A DNA stretch of 37,610 nt from Candidatus Methanophagales archaeon (lineage in GTDB: Archaea; Halobacteriota; Syntropharchaeia; Alkanophagales; Methanospirareceae), in contig JAUVZJ010000018.1 of the NCBI GenBank assembly GCA_030602585.1, forward strand, positions 1 through 37,610, in the 5' to 3' direction. The notes under the pieces were generated by a model. The model did no database searches, was not told the DNA's origin, and saw only the letters and a list, made by a program, of their open reading frames with translations. Both the position numbers and the translations under genes were made by a program. Of this stretch, positions 1 to 8,382 are shown piece by piece (positions within the stretch are counted from its first letter, which is position 1; every line of letters begins with the position of its first letter).

Positions 1-10
1 TTGGGATTTC

Positions 11-832
11 TCATAGCATCTCCATCGCCTCTTTCGCCGAAATACCCTCATGCACTACCTTGCTTATTGCTACTGTCATAACAGTCGGGTTCTTATGCTG
101 AAACACATTTCTACCCATTGACACACCGGAGGCACCAGCGGCAATCGCATCTTCCACCATCTTCAGCACTTCCGCATCCGTATTCGCCTTTGGACCACCC
201 GCTATTATCACCGGCACGGGACAACTACTTATTACGTCCTTGAAGGAGTCTTGGTTGCCAGTATAATTTGTTTTTATAATATCAGCGCCAAGTTCTGCAC
301 CCACACGTGCTACATGCTTCACCAATTCCGGGTCGTGCTCACTTTTCACTTTTTTACCACGAGGATACATCATCGCCAAAAGAGGCATGCCCCAGTCCTC
401 ACATACCATTGCAGTCGCTCCGAGCGCCTCAAGCATCTCTGCCTCGTTCTCCGCACCCACATTCACGTGCAGTGACACCGCATCAGCACCTAATCTTACC
501 GCTTCTTCTACCGTAGCGACTATAACTTTGTTTAACGGGTCGGGTCCTAACGAGGTACTCGCAGATAGGTGGATTATTAGCCCTATATCCTTACCATATC
601 CCCGGTGTCCAGCTATTACAATGCCCTTATGCAGGAGAACAGCATTTGCACCTCCTTCCGCTACCGCATTCACTGCTATCTTCATGTCTGTCAACCCGTA
701 TATCGGACCTGCCGTCACACCATGGTCCATAGGGACAATAACACTTCTCCCGCTCTTACGGTCCACGATTCTTTCCATCCTTATTCTCTTCCCTATGCCC
801 ATCCTTTCCATCCTTTCCCTTATACTTGTCAT
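11..832 (-). CDS. 2-amino-3,7-dideoxy-D-threo-hept-6-ulosonate (ADTH) synthase / class I aldolase family
   Basis: The 273-residue protein is a class I (Schiff-base) aldolase of the DhnA/FbaB family. It follows the methanogen MJ0400-type ADTH synthase closely over its whole length. Visible signatures are VIVPMDHGV (D36), the glycine-rich [25 protein letters not shown] (Y156) and the expected Schiff-base lysine K187 in [11 protein letters not shown] phosphate-binding IIAGGPK and [11 protein letters not shown] follow. In methanogens this enzyme makes ADTH, the first step of the alternative route to 3-dehydroquinate and aromatic amino acids. Fructose-bisphosphate aldolase activity is the main alternative. 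Several ATGs lie close together at the N-terminus (codons 1, 8 and 11) with no strong Shine-Dalgarno site, so the start is uncertain by about ten residues. It lies 85 nt downstream of aCPSF1 on the same strand. Confidence 0.85.
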   Translation of the reverse strand: MTSIRERMERMGIGKRIRMERIVDRKSGRSVIVPMDHGVTAGPIYGLTDMKIAVNAVAEGGANAVLLHKGIVIAGHRGYGKDIGLIIHLSASTSLGPDPLNKVIVATVEEAVRLGADAVSLHVNVGAENEAEMLEALGATAMVCEDWGMPLLAMMYPRGKKVKSEHDPELVKHVARVGAELGADIIKTNYTGNQDSFKDVISSCPVPVIIAGGPKANTDAEVLKMVEDAIAAGASGVSMGRNVFQHKNPTVMTVAISKVVHEGISAKEAMEML

Positions 833-917
833 TTCCTTCGCTCTCCCTCTTTCTTTCCTATCTCTTTATCCTTCTTTTTATATATAACGACACTTATTTC
901 TCAATTTGCATTTCTCC

Positions 918-2804
918 TCATACCAATCTCAAACTCTCCAAATTCATAGGCGCTACCGTCTCTATATTAAACTTCTTGTGTATTCCACTTGCTAATGCCA
1001 TACATTTGTTATTCTCTCCATGCATGCATATCACCTTGGACGGCAGAGGTCGTATCCGCCTCACGTATTCAATCAATTGATTGCGGTCCGAATGCCCGGA
1101 AAAACCATCTATTGTCTTTATCTCCATCTCCATTTTTATATTCTCCATCCTGCCCTCATTTGAAAACTGTATCTCATTCCAGCCTTTCTGTATCCTCCTT
1201 CCCAGTGTCCCTTCCGCCTGGTATCCAACAAAGATAAGCGTGTTCTCTTCATCTCTTGCAAGCCTTTTCAGGTATTCAAGCACAGGACCGCCGTTTAGCA
1301 TGCCAGAGGTAGAAAGTATGATGGACGGTTCCTTCTCCTCCATAACCTCCTTCCTTTTTTCTGCATCGTCCACCTGCACAAAAACATCGGATAAGAAAGG
1401 ATTCTCACCCTGAAATATGGAATTCTTTAGATTCTTGTTGAGATACTCAGGATATGCAGTATGCACGGCGGTCGCTTCCCATATCATGCCATCTAAATAC
1501 ACAGGCACTTCCAGTTGCATACCCTCCAGTGCTATCATTACCTCCTGCGAACGACCAACCGCAAAAGCAGGTATTATCACTTTACCGCCCTTTTTTATCG
1601 TCCTTTCTATCTCATCCTTTAAATTCTTCTCCGCCTCTTGCCTCGACGGCTGTAGGTCATTCATACCACCGTATGTAGATTCTATGACCAGCGCTTCGAG
1701 CCTTGTGAAACCATTGAAGGCAGGGTCGAAAAGAAAAGTTCGCTCATACTTTATGTCCCCGGTAAATGCAATATTATAAAGCCCGTTACCTGCATGGAAA
1801 TACGCAATCGAAGAGCCCAGTATGTGCCCTGCATTGTAAAAAGTGAGTTTCACGTCAGGTGATATGTCTGTTACATCCCCGTACTTCAACGGAATCGTAT
1901 GTCTTATCGCATCCCTTATTAAGGATGATTTATACGGTATCTTCTTCCCCTCTCTTGCTGATACCTCTATATAGTCAAGCAGCAGGAGCGACATAAGGTC
2001 TCTCGTTGGCTGTGTCGTGTATATGGGTCCGTCATATTCATACATGAACAAAAGGGGCACTAAGCCGGAGTGGTCAAGATGCGCATGCGTTATCACCACC
2101 GCATCTATATTACTTATCGGTGACACTTCAGGAGCATACAGATAAGGTGTTCCTTCTGAGCCCACACTTACGCCACAATCTATTAAAATCCTCGTCTCCG
2201 GCGTAGAAAGCATAAATGCATTTCTCCCTACCTCTCTGCATCCCCCTAAGGTCGTTATACGCAGCCATTCATCCTCTATTAACTTATCCCTATATATCCT
2301 CCTTCCTACTTTCTTCAAAAAATCCTTCCTGAATTCGCTCTCTTCCCTTAGATACCTCCGTATGCTTTTTATTATTGAAGATTGTATAGGTGGTGCTCTG
2401 ATAACGTTAGGTCGCCACCCTATCACCTTTGCGACTTCTCTAAGTGTCGCTCCATGAGTGCCTATCACCAATCCCGGCTTTTCTGCTTCTATTATCACCT
2501 CTGCCTTGTCCATATCAAAGTAAATATCTTTTATTCCGCCTTCATCAGGTATAATATCATAAATAACATTAGAAGCCTTTTCCGGCTCCATCAGTATATT
2601 GCTACTTGGTCTAACCGAAATCCTCTTCTTCAGCTCCCTCGCTAATGTTCTAACCATAGCGCCATCGTCAACGAATCTCTGCGTGTCCTCCGTGTATATA
2701 ACGAGTTCTGGTCCTTCAAATTCCACTCCGGTAATGCTCACACCAGCCGGTAATAACTCTACTATTCGCCTCTTTAATTCTAAAAGCATTTCTTCTGCTG
2801 GCAT
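918..2804 (-). CDS. aCPSF1, archaeal beta-CASP ribonuclease with N-terminal KH domains
   Basis: The 628-residue protein is a metallo-beta-lactamase/beta-CASP ribonuclease of the archaeal CPSF73-like group. Residues 1 to about 145 form the KH-type RNA-binding region, with a GTHGATLREVAK loop. The metallo-beta-lactamase core begins with TTLGGCREVGRNAF and contains the zinc motif THAHLDHSG. The beta-CASP insert carries PAFAVGRSQE, and the C-terminal motifs STSGMLNGGP and GFSGHSDR are present. Length matches the family (~630-640 aa). In archaea aCPSF1 processes RNA 3' ends and acts as a general transcription terminator at U-rich sites. psmB lies immediately upstream on the same strand, a neighbourhood seen in other methanogens, but here 176 nt separate them, so a separate promoter is possible. 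Confidence 0.95.
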   Translation of the reverse strand: MPAEEMLLELKRRIVELLPAGVSITGVEFEGPELVIYTEDTQRFVDDGAMVRTLARELKKRISVRPSSNILMEPEKASNVIYDIIPDEGGIKDIYFDMDKAEVIIEAEKPGLVIGTHGATLREVAKVIGWRPNVIRAPPIQSSIIKSIRRYLREESEFRKDFLKKVGRRIYRDKLIEDEWLRITTLGGCREVGRNAFMLSTPETRILIDCGVSVGSEGTPYLYAPEVSPISNIDAVVITHAHLDHSGLVPLLFMYEYDGPIYTTQPTRDLMSLLLLDYIEVSAREGKKIPYKSSLIRDAIRHTIPLKYGDVTDISPDVKLTFYNAGHILGSSIAYFHAGNGLYNIAFTGDIKYERTFLFDPAFNGFTRLEALVIESTYGGMNDLQPSRQEAEKNLKDEIERTIKKGGKVIIPAFAVGRSQEVMIALEGMQLEVPVYLDGMIWEATAVHTAYPEYLNKNLKNSIFQGENPFLSDVFVQVDDAEKRKEVMEEKEPSIILSTSGMLNGGPVLEYLKRLARDEENTLIFVGYQAEGTLGRRIQKGWNEIQFSNEGRMENIKMEMEIKTIDGFSGHSDRNQLIEYVRRIRPLPSKVICMHGENNKCMALASGIHKKFNIETVAPMNLESLRLV

Positions 2805-2980
2805 TGTCTACCCCAAATCCTATCCTTAATCGTTTTATTTATCCGCCTGCCGCCTTCATTTATCTTAGCTATACGTTACAGCTACAATCCTTAACTTGAT
2901 CCTCATAGCTTCACAAGTGCTCTGCTCTACTTTTTGCTCCTCTCCCTTCCATAATTCCTAACAAACATCCGAACAAAACT

Positions 2981-3616
2981 TCAATTGAAAGAATCTCTTA
3001 ATTTTTTTATCCTTTCTCCACTTAACTCCCCATACTTCTTCTTCGTTATCACCACCACTTCTATATCCTCACCCGAGGCACTGTCCCTCCTCATCGCGGA
3101 ATGCAATGCCTGTATCGCAAGCGTTATCCCTTTTTCCAGCGATATATCTTTTGAATACCTGTCCTCAAGCACACCGTATGCAATAGGAGAACCTGAGCCA
3201 GTGGCTGCGATTTCCTTCTCTTCGGTATTGCCTCCAAAGGGGTCTATCGAAAATATATGTGCCCCGCTCCTGTCTATGCCTCCTACCAGGAGTTGCACAA
3301 TATACGGGTAGAACCGCTGACCGTTCAGCACGTTAGACAACAGCGTTGCCATTGCTCTTACAGTCATCGTCTCTTCTCTTCTTATCTTATAAAGTCTCGA
3401 TTCCACCGACATTATTCTAACCAGTGCCTGCGCATCCCCCACAATCCCCGCTGTTGTCATACCTACGCGGTCGCTCACCTGGTATATCTTCCTCGCTGCT
3501 TTAGAAGCAATAAAAGAACCCATTGTCGCCCTCTTCTCGCTCACCAGCACTACGCTGTCATCACATATCAAACCAACGGTTGTCGTTCCCTTCTTTATTT
3601 GATCCATTATTTCCAT
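2981..3616 (-). CDS. psmB: Proteasome subunit beta
   Basis: The 211-residue protein is the catalytic beta subunit of the 20S proteasome. A short propeptide ends at KKG, followed by TTTVGL, so the mature N-terminal nucleophile is T11. The matching active-site residues are E27 (position 17 of the mature chain, also Glu in Thermoplasma) in SEKRATMG and K43 (position 33). [11 protein letters not shown] and the [12 protein letters not shown] block with the SxxD-type residues are present. A second ATG at codon 4 (MDQIKKG) would give a 7-residue propeptide and is equally plausible. Only 3 nt separate it from the upstream nikR stop, so the two are likely co-transcribed. No alpha subunit gene lies in the window. 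Confidence 0.95.
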   Translation of the reverse strand: MEIMDQIKKGTTTVGLICDDSVVLVSEKRATMGSFIASKAARKIYQVSDRVGMTTAGIVGDAQALVRIMSVESRLYKIRREETMTVRAMATLLSNVLNGQRFYPYIVQLLVGGIDRSGAHIFSIDPFGGNTEEKEIAATGSGSPIAYGVLEDRYSKDISLEKGITLAIQALHSAMRRDSASGEDIEVVVITKKKYGELSGERIKKLRDSFN

Positions 3617-3619
3617 TTC

Positions 3620-4042
3620 TTATATTCCTCCATGTGTTGTTGTCAGCTTCACATGTTTTACGCCTTTCAAACTCATTATCATTTCCGCCAACTCCTTTAT
3701 CTTCTTCGCTTCGCCTTTCATCACCACTATCTCAAAACAATTCTCTTCGTCTAAATGAATATGTGTTGACGTTTTTATCATGCTTATAAAATGATGTTGC
3801 ACTTCTGTTAGCTCATCGCCTAATCCCCTCTGGCTGTGGTCGTAGATATAGGTTATGGTTCCTATCTCCTCACCAGATTCACGCTCCATCCATTCATACT
3901 CTACTATATAGGCTCGGATCGCATCTCTTATCCCTTCTGACCTCGATGAATACCCCCTCCCGCCTATTATCATGTCAAACTTATTCAATAGATTAGAAGG
4001 TAAAGATACCCCTATCCGAGTCAATCCACGCTCTTCTTCCAT
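3620..4042 (-). CDS. nikR: NikR-type nickel-responsive transcriptional regulator
   Basis: The 140-residue protein has the two-domain NikR layout. A ribbon-helix-helix DNA-binding domain (residues 1-50, GVSLPSNLLNKFD ... YSSRSEGIRDAIRAYI) is followed by an ACT-like nickel-binding tetramerisation domain. The high-affinity nickel site is intact: H83, H94, H96 and C102 have the same spacing as E. coli H76, H87, H89 and C95. NikR proteins usually repress nickel transport or nickel enzyme genes when nickel is plentiful. No nickel transporter is nearby. The gene instead lies between ribL (1 nt away) and psmB (3 nt away) in a tight operon, so the targets are probably elsewhere. Confidence 0.92.
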   Translation of the reverse strand: MEEERGLTRIGVSLPSNLLNKFDMIIGGRGYSSRSEGIRDAIRAYIVEYEWMERESGEEIGTITYIYDHSQRGLGDELTEVQHHFISMIKTSTHIHLDEENCFEIVVMKGEAKKIKELAEMIMSLKGVKHVKLTTTHGGI

Positions 4043-4043
4043 T

Positions 4044-4478
4044 TTATTCCCCCGTTGACTTCGATATATGTTTTATTATCTCTTCAGCTTTACAAAAGGC
4101 ATTTAAATTATGCTTTTTTATACGAATGACCTTCGAGTTAAAGCCCCTTTCCCTGAGTTCCCGCTCCAACTCCCTTTCATCAAAATCCTGATCATATCCT
4201 ATTGCTATTATGTCAGGTTTTATACTATATAAAGGTTCATACATATCTTTTTCGCTACCCAACATCGCTTTATCTACCACTTTCAAAGCTGAGACCATCT
4301 TCAACCTCTGCTCCTCCGGTATAATCGGCATTCTTTTTCTCTTCTTCACGTTTACATCCCTTCCAACGATGACAAAAAGCTCATCACCCAGCTTCTTCGC
4401 TTCTTCCAGATAAAGTAAATGCCCGGGATGGAGTATTTCAAATGTTCCAGTTGCTAAAACCCTTACCATTTTCCTCAT
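4044..4478 (-). CDS. ribL: FAD synthase, archaeal RibL type
   Basis: The 144-residue protein is a nucleotidyltransferase of the cytidylyltransferase superfamily. The signature ATGTFEILHPGHLLYLEEA places the HxGH motif at residues 17-20, and GRDVNVKKRK and GYDQDF follow in the usual order. Length and motifs fit archaeal RibL (MJ1179 type), which makes FAD from FMN and nucleoside triphosphate. A glycerol-3-phosphate cytidylyltransferase would look similar, but the C-terminal cysteine-containing helix (NAFCKAEEII) favours RibL. The start overlaps the end of the JAMM gene by 4 nt, so translation is probably coupled. Confidence 0.85.
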   Translation of the reverse strand: MRKMVRVLATGTFEILHPGHLLYLEEAKKLGDELFVIVGRDVNVKKRKRMPIIPEEQRLKMVSALKVVDKAMLGSEKDMYEPLYSIKPDIIAIGYDQDFDERELERELRERGFNSKVIRIKKHNLNAFCKAEEIIKHISKSTGE

Positions 4479-4891
4479 ACCTCCAAAACCCTCTCCACTA
4501 TTTCCAGCTCTCTCTCTTCTCCTTTTGAATTATAACACCTCCAACTATCCTCCGCAAAAGGGTAAAAAGTGATGATATGACATTTTCCCGTTTTGGAAAA
4601 CATCAACAAATCCTGTTCTGAAGGTCTCATATCTGCTGGGTGGGGATGGCTATGAACAGACCCCACGTAGCCAAGACCCACTGGCATCATATCCATTCGT
4701 ATAATTGCATTTTCATCGGATGAAATCGTGCCAGGGAGGAAAAAAACATCGGTTATGAGATCTTCATCGGCGCACAGCATCCCGATGAATTCCATTGGAT
4801 GATTAGATTTGCTCACTTCCAGGATGAAATCCAGAGTATCCTTTGCTATTCCCGCGATTTTTCTTCCCTTACGCATCTTTTCACTCTTCAC
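4475..4891 (-). CDS. JAMM/MPN+ metalloprotease
   Basis: The 138-residue single-domain protein carries a complete JAMM zinc-protease motif. E34 is in PMEFIGML, H80 and H82 are in HSHPHPADMRPSEQD, and S91 and D94 complete the site. Archaeal JAMM proteins remove ubiquitin-like SAMP tags or process small-protein sulphur carriers. The proteasome beta gene lies in the same gene row, which fits a role in protein-tag removal, but that link is inference. The N-terminus overlaps the last codons of the ATP-grasp gene by 11 nt. The first ATG and one at codon 6 are both possible. Confidence 0.88.
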   Translation of the reverse strand: MKSEKMRKGRKIAGIAKDTLDFILEVSKSNHPMEFIGMLCADEDLITDVFFLPGTISSDENAIIRMDMMPVGLGYVGSVHSHPHPADMRPSEQDLLMFSKTGKCHIITFYPFAEDSWRCYNSKGEERELEIVERVLEV

Positions 4892-5806
4892 TCGCTAAAA
4901 AGCTAAAACATCCTTCGGTTTTTACTTCTTCCGTCATAGGTAAAGTTCCAAATTTCGCTCTTAATAACAAATCCGCCACCTCGTAATTTAACACCCTTGC
5001 TATTCCTACGATGGAGGTTGTAGGTCTTGGATTTACGTCCACCACGTATGCCTGTCCATCTTCACCCAATACGAAATCTATTCCCACATATCCTTCGCAG
5101 TGAAGCATGGTTACCACCTTCTTACTTATGCGCATTATCTCTCTCTCAGCATCTCGTCCTATAAAATAAGGAACAAATCCACCTTCATATCTCAGCTTTT
5201 CCCCCTCCTTCCTTATAAATTGCTTGTTTATCGTCAGCGGCAGAACAGAAGAATTCCCAACAACTACACTGCTGCTTATGTCATCCCCTTTTATAAATTC
5301 TGTTACAATATAATCGGGACTATTGTAAAAAAAAAATCTTCATGATTTTCCTTCCCATTCAGTATAAAAACGTTTTCCGATGCACAGCCGTATCGTGGCT
5401 TCTTCACATATCCTTGCTCTCCATCTTTCCTCATTTCTTCCCCGGAGAACACAATCCTCGGCACAGCTATTCCATTTTCGCTTAAAATTTTTGTTGTCCG
5501 CATCTTATCAGCGCATATTTTTACGGAATCCGAAGGACAGCCCAAATTAACGGTATTTGATTCTACGAGCTCCGTAAGATTGCATAACCTATCATCAGGG
5601 GCAATAACGATGCCAGCATCGCTTTCCTTTGATAGCCTATCCACCGCCGTCTCAAAATCATTTTCAGCCACCGGATAGACAACTTCATGCTCCAACCTCT
5701 CAAATCCACTTTTTAGCGTTGTGAGCATCGCTTTCCCTTCTCTTAATAAAGCTATACTATTCCCCTCGCCACCGCCCACTGCATACTCCGCTACCATTAT
5801 CCTCAT
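4881..5806 (-). pseudogene. ATP-grasp ligase, probable tyramine-glutamate ligase (MfnD-like), split by a frameshift
   Basis: Two adjacent minus-strand frames together make one ~305-residue ATP-grasp protein. The 5' part (5806 down to about 5337) runs from MRIMVAEYAVGGGE through APDDRLCNLTEL and DKMRTTKILSENGIAVPRI to a run of ten T at 5327-5336. Reading on without a shift gives a stop at 5303. Shifting frame at the run restores YNSPDYIVTEFIKGDD, then EGYVGIDFVLGEDGQAYVVDVNPRPT, the metal- and ATP-binding end of the fold. The N-terminal half resembles archaeal MfnD, which joins glutamate to tyramine in methanofuran synthesis. The break may be a true inactivating mutation, a phase-variable tract, programmed slippage or a sequencing error. 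JAMM overlaps its stop, and the four-repeat protein gene lies 6 nt upstream. Confidence 0.75.
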
Positions 5807-5812
5807 TTTATT

Positions 5813-6994
5813 TTATCTCTTCACTGGCACTGGCGCAAGTGTTTTCCCGTGCTCAACGAGCTTTGCTAACGCAAGGAGTATATTTACGAAATAGTCATTA
5901 TGCAGGGATTTACCTAAATCTTTCTCCCAGCTCTTCTTAATCGCATTAAATCTTTTCTCCGTCGCTTCCGATATTTTACCAATGCTGGAAGAATAAACGA
6001 CCCCTTCTGCCATGCCTGCTTTTTTCACTTCTTCCTTTCCCTCTCTTCGCAATCCTGTAATTGGATAGCCCATTGCACTTATCGCTCTCGTCACTGACGA
6101 TATCTTTATTGGCACTCCCCTTATCTTGTTCTCCTCCTCCAGAATATCCTCTACCGTTATCGTCCCTTTCTCTATCCCTTCACGGTATTTCTGTAGCCAG
6201 CCCGGTCCCCTCCCTCTATCTTCAATGGGCTTTTCCACCTTCTTTTTCTCCTCTCTCACTCCTGCTCCTGCTTCTACTTCTTCTCTTTGCTCTCTCCTCA
6301 ATTCTGTAATTGGATAGCCCAATGTATTTATCGCTCTCGTCACCGTTGACAGCTTTATTGGCACCGCTCTTATCTTGTTCTCCTCCTCCAGGATATCCTC
6401 TACCGTTATCGTCCCTTTCTCTATCCTTTCACGGTATTTCTGTAGCCAGCCCGGTCCTCTCTCTATTCTTTCGGGCTCTTCTCTCTTTTCAACCAGTTTC
6501 TTCCCTTCTTCCTCCTCTTCCACTCCTGCTTCTACTTTCTTCCCTCTTCGCAATTCTGTAATTGGATAGCCCAATGTATTTATCGCTCTCGTCACCGTTG
6601 ACAGCTTTATTGGCACCGCTCTTATCTTGTTCTCCTCCTCCAGGATGTCCTCTACCGTTATCGTTCCTTTCTCTATCCCTTCACGGTATTTCTGTAGCCA
6701 GCCCGGTCCCATCACTCTCTCTTCAGGTTCTTCACTCTTTTCAACCGGTTCCTTCCCTTCTTCCCTCTCTTCCACTTCTGCTTTTGTTTCTTCTACTTCA
6801 GCCTTCTTCTCTCTCCTCAATCCTGTAATTGGATAGCCCATTGCACTTATCGCTCTCGTCACTGACGATATCTTTATTGGCTTCTCTCTCGTTTTATTCT
6901 CCTCCTCCAGGATGTCCTCTACCGTTATCGTCCCTTTCTCTATCCTTTCCTCGTATTTCAGTATCCAATCTGGTGCTCTCTCTATCCTTCCCAT
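5813..6994 (-). CDS. Four-repeat charged protein of unknown function
   Basis: The 393-residue protein is not recognised. It contains four copies of a ~56-residue module at about 7-63, 97-152, 180-235 and 263-318. Each starts with a PGWLQKY-like stretch, continues with IEKGTITVEDILEEENK, and ends with (S/T)VTRAI...GYPIT.LRR. The linkers are rich in E, K and V. A non-repeated tail (330-393) has a helical segment with RFNAIKKSWEKDLGKSLHNDYF. The outer modules share one version of the last part (KISSVTRAISAMGYPITG), and the inner two share another (KLSTVTRAINTLGYPITE). The module might fold as a small helix-turn-helix-like DNA-binding unit, which is a guess. The ATP-grasp gene starts 6 nt downstream. 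An AT-rich promoter-like stretch lies around 7030-7050. Confidence 0.8.
   Translation of the reverse strand: MGRIERAPDWILKYEERIEKGTITVEDILEEENKTREKPIKISSVTRAISAMGYPITGLRREKKAEVEETKAEVEEREEGKEPVEKSEEPEERVMGPGWLQKYREGIEKGTITVEDILEEENKIRAVPIKLSTVTRAINTLGYPITELRRGKKVEAGVEEEEEGKKLVEKREEPERIERGPGWLQKYRERIEKGTITVEDILEEENKIRAVPIKLSTVTRAINTLGYPITELRREQREEVEAGAGVREEKKKVEKPIEDRGRGPGWLQKYREGIEKGTITVEDILEEENKIRGVPIKISSVTRAISAMGYPITGLRREGKEEVKKAGMAEGVVYSSSIGKISEATEKRFNAIKKSWEKDLGKSLHNDYFVNILLALAKLVEHGKTLAPVPVKR
6062..6916 (-). repeat. Tandem ~250-bp DNA repeats inside the four-repeat gene
   Basis: Modules 2, 3 and 4 of the repeat protein are nearly identical in DNA sequence and spaced about 249-252 bp apart; the GGATAGCCCA landmark recurs at about 6063, 6312 and 6564. 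A fourth copy at about 6831 is the more diverged first module. Third-base identity between copies shows recent duplication or gene conversion rather than selection on the protein alone. Confidence 0.8.
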
Positions 6995-7085
6995 CTCATC
7001 TCCATCCCAATGTTTTTCTCATCATCACACTAAATAAAATATTTATGTATTATATGTAATTAAAAGAAAGCGTAAAAAAATAAGG

Positions 7086-7095
7086 AAGGAGGTGA
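7086..7095 (+). promoter_or_regulatory. Strong Shine-Dalgarno site of the 28-codon basic ORF
   Basis: AAGGAGGTGA is a near-perfect complement of the 16S rRNA 3' end. It lies 6 nt before the ATT codon at 7102. It does not suit the later ATG at 7135, which is 39 nt away. This site is the main argument for the ATT start. Confidence 0.7.
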
Positions 7096-7101
7096 TTTCA
7101 A

Positions 7102-7188
7102 ATTCCCTGCGGAAAGAAGAGAAAACTGGCAAAGATGCGGAAGCACAAGTTGAAGAAGAGGCGGAAGAAGATGAGATATAAGAAGTGA
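7102..7188 (+). CDS. 28-residue highly basic peptide resembling the COX24/AURKAIP1 (mS38) ribosomal-protein family
   Basis: The frame opens after a TGA at 7093-7095 and has no ATG, GTG or TTG before the internal ATG at 7135. The perfect Shine-Dalgarno site points to ATT at 7102 as the start. The peptide reads (M)PCGKKRKLAKMRKHKLKKR, then RKKMRYKK. The pattern K-R-x-x-x-K-M-x-K-H-K-x-K-K-R resembles the C-terminal COX24/AURKAIP1 domain, found as a tiny small-subunit ribosomal protein in bacteria and in mitochondrial mS38. If the ATG were used, only 17 residues would remain. It is flanked by minus-strand genes and has an AT-rich promoter-like stretch (around 7037-7052). The similarity is by eye and the archaeal assignment is tentative. 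Confidence 0.6.
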   Translation: MPCGKKRKLAKMRKHKLKKRRKKMRYKK

Positions 7189-7228
7189 GTTTGTAAGCTG
7201 CTGTTGCATGATTTCTATCCTATCTATC

Positions 7229-8251
7229 TTATCTTTTATATTCTTTCTCGCTTTTTATTTTTCTCACGTCGTACTCATCGTATATACTTCCTACTATCTC
7301 CTCCAAAAGGTCCTCCAGGCTAACCAACCCCTTTGTTCTTCCTCCCTCGTCCACTGCAATAGCGATGTGAAATTTACCCTTCCGAAATTCCTTAAGAAGG
7401 TCATCCACTCTTTTTGTTTCCGGTACAAAATAAGGCGTTTTCATCAGTTCTTTTAGCGAAATATTTCTTTTATTTGCTTTTATCAGCAAATCCTTCGCAT
7501 ATAATATACCCACGATATTATCCTTATTACCTTCGAATACCGGGATTCTTGAGTATCCGTGCCTTTTTATTAGTTCCACCGCGGAATCCACACTTTGATT
7601 AGCTTTTAGGCAAACCATATCCTCCTTTGGTGTCATCACGCTCTTTACCACGGTATAATCAAGCTTGAGCACGCCTACCATCATCTCTTTTTCATCCTCT
7701 TCAATTGCTCCATCTTCTTCTCCTATGTCCAGCATTGTCTTTACCTCCTCCTCGGAAAGCAGCATTCTCTGCTGCATCTTCAGACCTGAAATCTTCTCAA
7801 AAGCGTTTGTAAGCATGGAACTGATTTTTATAACGGGACGCAATATAAAAGTCAAAATCTCCAGCGGCTTGGAAACGATAATAGAAATCCGCTCGGCGTG
7901 GTGCAATGCAAATGTCTTGGGTATGATTTCGCAAAAGGTGAGGATTAGAAAAGTCATCACACCTATCGCAATGCCTACGCCATAACCGCCGAAATAGTCC
8001 ATGGCGATAGAAGTAGCTATTGCGGACGCTGCTATGTTTACTATATTGTTCCCGATAAGCACGGTTGTGAGCAAAGCACCCGGCTCATTTACCAGTCTCT
8101 GGACCGTTTCAGCTCCTTTCACACCCCGTTTTAGCAAAGACCTGGCTTTTATCCTCCCTATCCCAATCAGGGCGGTCTCAGAGCCAGAGAAGAATCCAGA
8201 CAGAAGTAGTAACACAAATAGAACTACAAATTTTACGATGAGCCACGACAC
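7229..8251 (-). CDS. CNNM/CorC-type membrane transporter (DUF21 plus CBS pair)
   Basis: The 340-residue protein has an N-terminal CNNM (DUF21) transmembrane domain (about residues 1-180) with the typical LLLSGFFSGSETALIGIGRIK and IGNNIVNIAASAIAT signatures. A cytosolic pair of CBS domains follows (about 205-325; VMTPKEDMV and GYSRIPVFEG ... GLVSLEDLLEEIVG). The C-terminal CorC_HlyC domain found in longer relatives is absent. Family members move Mg2+ or Na+ and are often gated by ATP-Mg binding to the CBS pair. It stands alone, convergent with the small basic ORF and divergent from aIF5A. Confidence 0.9.
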   Translation of the reverse strand: MSWLIVKFVVLFVLLLLSGFFSGSETALIGIGRIKARSLLKRGVKGAETVQRLVNEPGALLTTVLIGNNIVNIAASAIATSIAMDYFGGYGVGIAIGVMTFLILTFCEIIPKTFALHHAERISIIVSKPLEILTFILRPVIKISSMLTNAFEKISGLKMQQRMLLSEEEVKTMLDIGEEDGAIEEDEKEMMVGVLKLDYTVVKSVMTPKEDMVCLKANQSVDSAVELIKRHGYSRIPVFEGNKDNIVGILYAKDLLIKANKRNISLKELMKTPYFVPETKRVDDLLKEFRKGKFHIAIAVDEGGRTKGLVSLEDLLEEIVGSIYDEYDVRKIKSEKEYKR

Positions 8252-8288
8252 CTCGTTATTGTCCCCTCCACTTATATTTATGTTATAA

Positions 8289-8303
8289 CTATTTATAAAT
8301 TTA
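8289..8303 (+). promoter_or_regulatory. Candidate TATA box for the aIF5A operon
   Basis: CTATTTATAAATTTA resembles the archaeal box A. It lies about 85 nt before the aIF5A ATG, in the 131-nt gap between divergent genes, implying a leader of roughly 55-60 nt. Confidence 0.45.
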
Positions 8304-8382
8304 TCGCAGGCATAAATAAAAAAGAGGAAAAGGAGAAAAAGAGAGTGAAAAGAAGGGCAAAGGTGGAGGAGTGAGATGAAGT

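Noticed and set aside
387-887. 166-codon plus-strand frame opposite ADTH synthase
   Set aside because: Shadow of a well-conserved aldolase; Ser/Pro/Leu-rich composition typical of antisense frames.
2805-2980. Small gene or RNA between psmB and aCPSF1
   Set aside because: Only very short minus-strand frames and no tRNA-like fold or clear hairpin; probably leader or promoter DNA.
4881-5135. Separate 84-residue gene starting MRISKKVV
   Set aside because: It is the C-terminal ATP-grasp part of the frameshifted gene; the upstream part of the same frame continues the protein without its own ribosome site.
6061-7059. Plus-strand frames opposite the four-repeat gene, themselves repetitive and Leu/Ser-rich
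   Set aside because: They are mirror images of the repeats; low-complexity LLLLSS composition and no Shine-Dalgarno sites.
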